From NCBI GenBank assembly GCA_017545365.1, contig JAFWOP010000161.1:1-8065 (forward strand): DNA of 8,065 nt, written 5' to 3'. The stretch is from Bacteroidales bacterium (GTDB lineage Bacteria; Bacteroidota; Bacteroidia; Bacteroidales; P3). The notes under the pieces are model-generated. The model was not told the origin of the DNA and did no database searches. It was given only the letters and a program-made list of their open reading frames with translations. Made by a program: the position numbers and the translations under genes. Below are positions 5,601 to 8,065 of this stretch, one piece after another. Position 1 is the first letter of the stretch. Every line of letters begins with the position of its first letter.

Positions 5601-8065
5601 AGCGAGGGCGACTACATCATCCGCGGCATACCCTTCCAGCAGGGCGGCACCAACTACAAGATTGTGCCCATGATGGGCGTGCATGAGTTCTCGCCCGGCA
5701 CGCGCTCGATGTTTGTCAGCCCCACGAGCCTGACGGCCAACAACATCGACTTCGAGGACGTGTCGTCGTTCCCCATGCAGGGCCACATCTACTATGCCGG
5801 CACCAACATCCCCGCCGAGGGCATCCTGCTGAAAGTAGATGGAATGCCGCAGTCGGTCGATGGTAAGCCGGTGAAGACCGATGCCGAAGGCCGCTACATC
5901 ATCAGCGTACCCATTGGTGAGCACTTCGTGGAGGCATACCTCGACGACCACACGATGGTGGACGGCGGCCGCTACCCCACTTCGGGCAAGACCCACTTCG
6001 ACCGCCCCGTGCAGCACGACTTCATCGACTCCACACTGGTGAACCTCGTGGGCCGCATCGGTGGCGGCGAGCGCAACGACACCTTAGCCGTGGGCTTCGG
6101 CGCGTCGAAGAACAACATCGGCATGGCGACTATCACGCTGAAAATCAACAACGAGTCGAAGTCGTTCAACTGCCAGGACGACCGCCACACCACCGCCACC
6201 ACCTACCGCACGTGGCAGAGCGACACCACCAGCATCAATAGCCGTGCCTGGACAGGCTGCGACAACAACTTCAAGGAGAACTACATCTACATACGCACCG
6301 ACTCGCTGACGGGCGAGTTCTCGGCCAAGATTCCACCGCTGAAATACACAGTGAAGAGCATCGTGGTGGATTCGAACAGGGACAAGATACAGTTCACCGA
6401 GCTGCCAGAGCTGGACCTCAGCGTGGCCACGGAGATGGGCAAGGACTCGCTGCGCGTTCCTGTTGATGGCGGCAACGACAGCACGTGGGTAAAGTACGGC
6501 TACCACACGAAGATGGTGCGCACCTACTACGCACAGCCCCAGATGGACGTGGTGGAGAAGGACCACCCCAGGGGCGTCTATGGCCTGAAAGAGATTACCT
6601 ATCCGGCACAGGAGCAAGGCGGCACGGACATCGTCATCAGCAACCTGTATAAGGAAGACAGCGATACGCTCTACTTGGTGGGCTATCCTATCTACAAGAT
6701 GGGACAGACGGTGAAATACCACCTGCGGGGCTATGAAGCCTACGAGAACCGCGACGGAAAGACCGTGGTCTGCGACACCATCGGCCTGAACCACCAGAAC
6801 ATCACCATCACCAACGAGATGAGCAGCGAGCAGCGAGTGGTCTATAAGGTGATGGACGAGAGCACGGGCTACAAGGAGGGACAGGTGTACGACGTGCAGC
6901 AGCAGCAGATACCCTTAGACGACAACGGCGAGGCAGAGCTGACGTGGATGGCGGGCCCGCCCAACATCACGGCCCCCTACACCCGCAAGTTCAACGTCCT
7001 CATGGAGCATAAGGACCGCACCTACAACGTGGCCAACATCGATGCCGTCGTGCTGGGACAGCTCACCAACGGCAACAACTTCGTGACGCAAGGCCCCGAT
7101 GTGGTCGATTTCGTGCTGCGCGACCCGCAGGGCGCCAATTCGACCACCAAGCTGACGAAAGGAACGACCATCACCAAGACCTTCTACGACACACGCCGTG
7201 CCTACGGAGAATACAGTCTGGTCGGAAGCTTCGGTTTTGGTGTTGAAGATGAAGATGGAATAGGAACTGGATTTATAGTCATGTCGAAGGTGGATGCGAA
7301 AAAATTCCTTGATGTGGGTATCACGACCTCTTGGGAGAAGACGTGGAACAGGGACAGCGTGCATGTGGAGACCACGGTAGAGGATGTCTCCACCAGCGGC
7401 AACAAGCCTTACGTGGGTGCCCCGGGCGATGTCTATGTTGGTAAATCCACGAATTTCCTCATCGGCGGTTGCCGCCACCTGTTCATCGGCCGCAACATAG
7501 AAACGAAGAAATATGAGGTGAAATTAGAGGAGGCTATTTCCATCGGCGACACCATCTCCACGGCGTTCAAGTTCACCCAGTATGAGCTGGAGACGGTCAT
7601 GATACCCAAGTGGAAGGACACGCGCCGCAGCTTCCTCACGGAGGTAGCCACAGCGGAAGAGGCCCGAAACTATGTCAACCATGGCAGCAGCTCGGTCTAT
7701 CTGACGTGGGTGGGCCTGGACCTCGACGACTATAGCGAGGGCATCAACTATGTGTGGGCCAGACCCGAGAGTTGGAAGACGGCAGGGCCTCCCAACGGAG
7801 TGGCCGTCGACAGCGTGGCCTGGTGCAACAACCAGATCATAGCCTGGGAGAACGCCATCGCTGACAACGAGAAGGACAAACTGGACCTGATGGCCAGTAC
7901 CACGCCCCAGAACATCTCCATCGACGGCGGTTCCAACTACAGCTACTCGCATGAAACAAACGACTCGAAAAACGACGAGACAACCATCGACTGGAAGATG
8001 GGGGTCATACTGGGCGGTAAGCTGAATTTCGGACATAGCCTTGCGGTTTTTTGTGTAACTACTGT
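2634..8065 (+). CDS. Giant secreted LamG / carboxypeptidase-regulatory-like multidomain protein, 3' end missing
   Basis: The frame stays open from ATG 2634 to the window edge, at least 1810 codons, and no stop is seen. Residues 1-46 form a long signal peptide: an extended basic region with RSRR at 20-23, hydrophobic residues 29-40, and AWA before E47. Then come a novel N-terminal region (47-243), a beta-rich segment (244-365), three Fn3-like sandwiches (about 369-490, 501-599, 600-697), a LamG/concanavalin-like domain (about 745-945, with GYVDDVRLWLRAL at 903-915 and YWPLDEG at 938-944), and two carboxypeptidase-regulatory-like folds (about 963-1045, with TDSEGDYIIRG; 1049-1112, with TDAEGRYIISVP). 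Long beta-type regions follow, including QQQQ (1422-1425) and LRDPQG (1495-1500). I see no catalytic motif. The likely role is a cell-surface adhesin or scaffold working with the fimbrillin-like lipoprotein. The Fn3 and middle assignments are by eye; secretion and LamG are firm. The C-terminal sorting domain is out of view. Confidence 0.85.
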   Translation, partial: MKTSKQQLLAMLRHRLLPERSRRATGWHVLMLMLALLIGGSPQAWAEEEHFTWDHTNVSDDGGGVYRFRGEANEVIDYRGRIWKPENHGYFKTLQHFDADKNQFWWNFEVQVDYFGGYYSSVGVPLDIYAQKYTGVIYVVTADDVLHQIATWSKASGENRSTPYTRTNEKWGTVHVSDVHNPNSIGCGYVTIDYTPSDKAIEDGVKRIVMRQDIVAWPTDISLTTLTGWVQYEKDLPFSGIAADKPMPELTVEWNDNGQLSAKATGVPDKRKDDQWQDQRYTVKTFYYTGTGQSYERTFGTKNKAADCADGNNGKMDMSFSFLPSALADRVYTVPTYIKYSGGMTVNPASPTINKFIDLIQPEAGVVEIQPFTRPIKVWVEHDQWKKKNVIQWDRQKKEAGHNGSRQTSVECRTNGKWYVIRYTKGGSATDYTLVNTLNGNATTLEVTDDQIDYDKSYVYRVIFLPSLLESKCKDRLASLPGSQSAGDYNLWKEAEISTNFTAQVKLSHDKTYNNGVRLVWEYDIQATGLEWSIDYRSADSEDGTWLTKSETIAIDPKKTTAEVVYDGSVCERIDYRIRTTVNGREVCSNILSANLPAGSYISQVKATTGTEESTVVVKWKVVRPDKSHDIYYRVRRRIVGEDDTKWVTLTDEIHGTASDYEYIDTRPLAGTYYEYCVEAFGALCDEQTRQSDSEVAPGFSQARGTITGHISFGSGTAVQGVRVDLVKTSSDDETSAAQYLSRAISGDGQGLHWTADSARYVHTLNGSSPLTLQLWAKPKSIATGGQDLHQLLSLAGTLELGVKSGSDGSYHLYAIDRSQGGTTRKEFPRLVFDPLDFTHITAVYDKMKWKFYVGSDSLLTDSMTVAAQGWNAVAASHGTNAATPTLSFGGDNRVSGSNAYDGYVDDVRLWLRALTRQEIEGNYTRILGGTEKGLTLYWPLDEGEAVNKYAFDIARQDGIYQENHPVVGANVNPKTETPSLLKLYGVTDSEGDYIIRGIPFQQGGTNYKIVPMMGVHEFSPGTRSMFVSPTSLTANNIDFEDVSSFPMQGHIYYAGTNIPAEGILLKVDGMPQSVDGKPVKTDAEGRYIISVPIGEHFVEAYLDDHTMVDGGRYPTSGKTHFDRPVQHDFIDSTLVNLVGRIGGGERNDTLAVGFGASKNNIGMATITLKINNESKSFNCQDDRHTTATTYRTWQSDTTSINSRAWTGCDNNFKENYIYIRTDSLTGEFSAKIPPLKYTVKSIVVDSNRDKIQFTELPELDLSVATEMGKDSLRVPVDGGNDSTWVKYGYHTKMVRTYYAQPQMDVVEKDHPRGVYGLKEITYPAQEQGGTDIVISNLYKEDSDTLYLVGYPIYKMGQTVKYHLRGYEAYENRDGKTVVCDTIGLNHQNITITNEMSSEQRVVYKVMDESTGYKEGQVYDVQQQQIPLDDNGEAELTWMAGPPNITAPYTRKFNVLMEHKDRTYNVANIDAVVLGQLTNGNNFVTQGPDVVDFVLRDPQGANSTTKLTKGTTITKTFYDTRRAYGEYSLVGSFGFGVEDEDGIGTGFIVMSKVDAKKFLDVGITTSWEKTWNRDSVHVETTVEDVSTSGNKPYVGAPGDVYVGKSTNFLIGGCRHLFIGRNIETKKYEVKLEEAISIGDTISTAFKFTQYELETVMIPKWKDTRRSFLTEVATAEEARNYVNHGSSSVYLTWVGLDLDDYSEGINYVWARPESWKTAGPPNGVAVDSVAWCNNQIIAWENAIADNEKDKLDLMASTTPQNISIDGGSNYSYSHETNDSKNDETTIDWKMGVILGGKLNFGHSLAVFCVTT

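Noticed and set aside
5088..6794. Long minus-strand ORFs (309 and 236 codons)
   Set aside because: Both are antisense shadows of the LamG and regulatory-like domains of the giant gene and show no family motif.
1..8065. tRNA, rRNA or known riboswitch
   Set aside because: No cloverleaf with CCA end, no rRNA-like stretch and no recognisable riboswitch core was found by eye on either strand.

Overview
The window looks like chromosomal DNA of a Bacteroidales bacterium, most likely Prevotella or a close relative. The evidence is a perfect Bacteroidetes -7 box (TACCTTTG, 1151-1158), no Shine-Dalgarno sequences at the starts, a fimbrillin-type lipoprotein whose lipobox Cys is followed by SGDDD (like the surface-export signal of Bacteroidetes lipoproteins), and a very large secreted LamG/carboxypeptidase-regulatory-like protein. 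The genes are GC-rich and the first 1.2 kb is AT-rich and non-coding. The genus is an inference.

Layout. Positions 1-1258 hold no convincing gene apart from a possible 15-codon leader ORF at the end. The stretch is dense in repeats: a 10-bp tandem motif (11-40), a 22-bp tandem array (446-577) and a 238-bp near-palindrome (773-1010). The palindrome has perfect 42-bp terminal inverted repeats, an inner inverted repeat, and a third degenerate copy of the arm in its loop. Positions 1105-1194 hold the only good promoter. Its -7 box lies at the centre of a 10-bp inverted repeat pair and touches a 16-bp palindrome.

All genes read rightward: a possible leader ORF (1215-1262) overlapping by ATGA a 58-codon small protein (1259-1435), a fimbrillin-like lipoprotein (1471-2466), and a giant secreted multidomain protein (2634 to the window edge, at least 1810 codons, no stop). 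A strong hairpin (2471-2492) follows the lipoprotein gene, and part of it can pair instead with a downstream segment (2510-2519).

Working model (inference): the single promoter drives a surface module in which a pilin-like lipoprotein and a giant beta-sandwich protein are displayed on the cell surface, with the giant protein made at a lower level because of the hairpin between the genes. The small protein belongs, as far as I can recall, to a poorly described set of short Bacteroidales proteins (basic KK-Y-KP start, LL--SG, Gly/Ser-rich middle, R---W-D end) and is the most intriguing coding element. The giant gene is cut by the window end, so its C-terminal sorting or anchoring signal cannot be judged.
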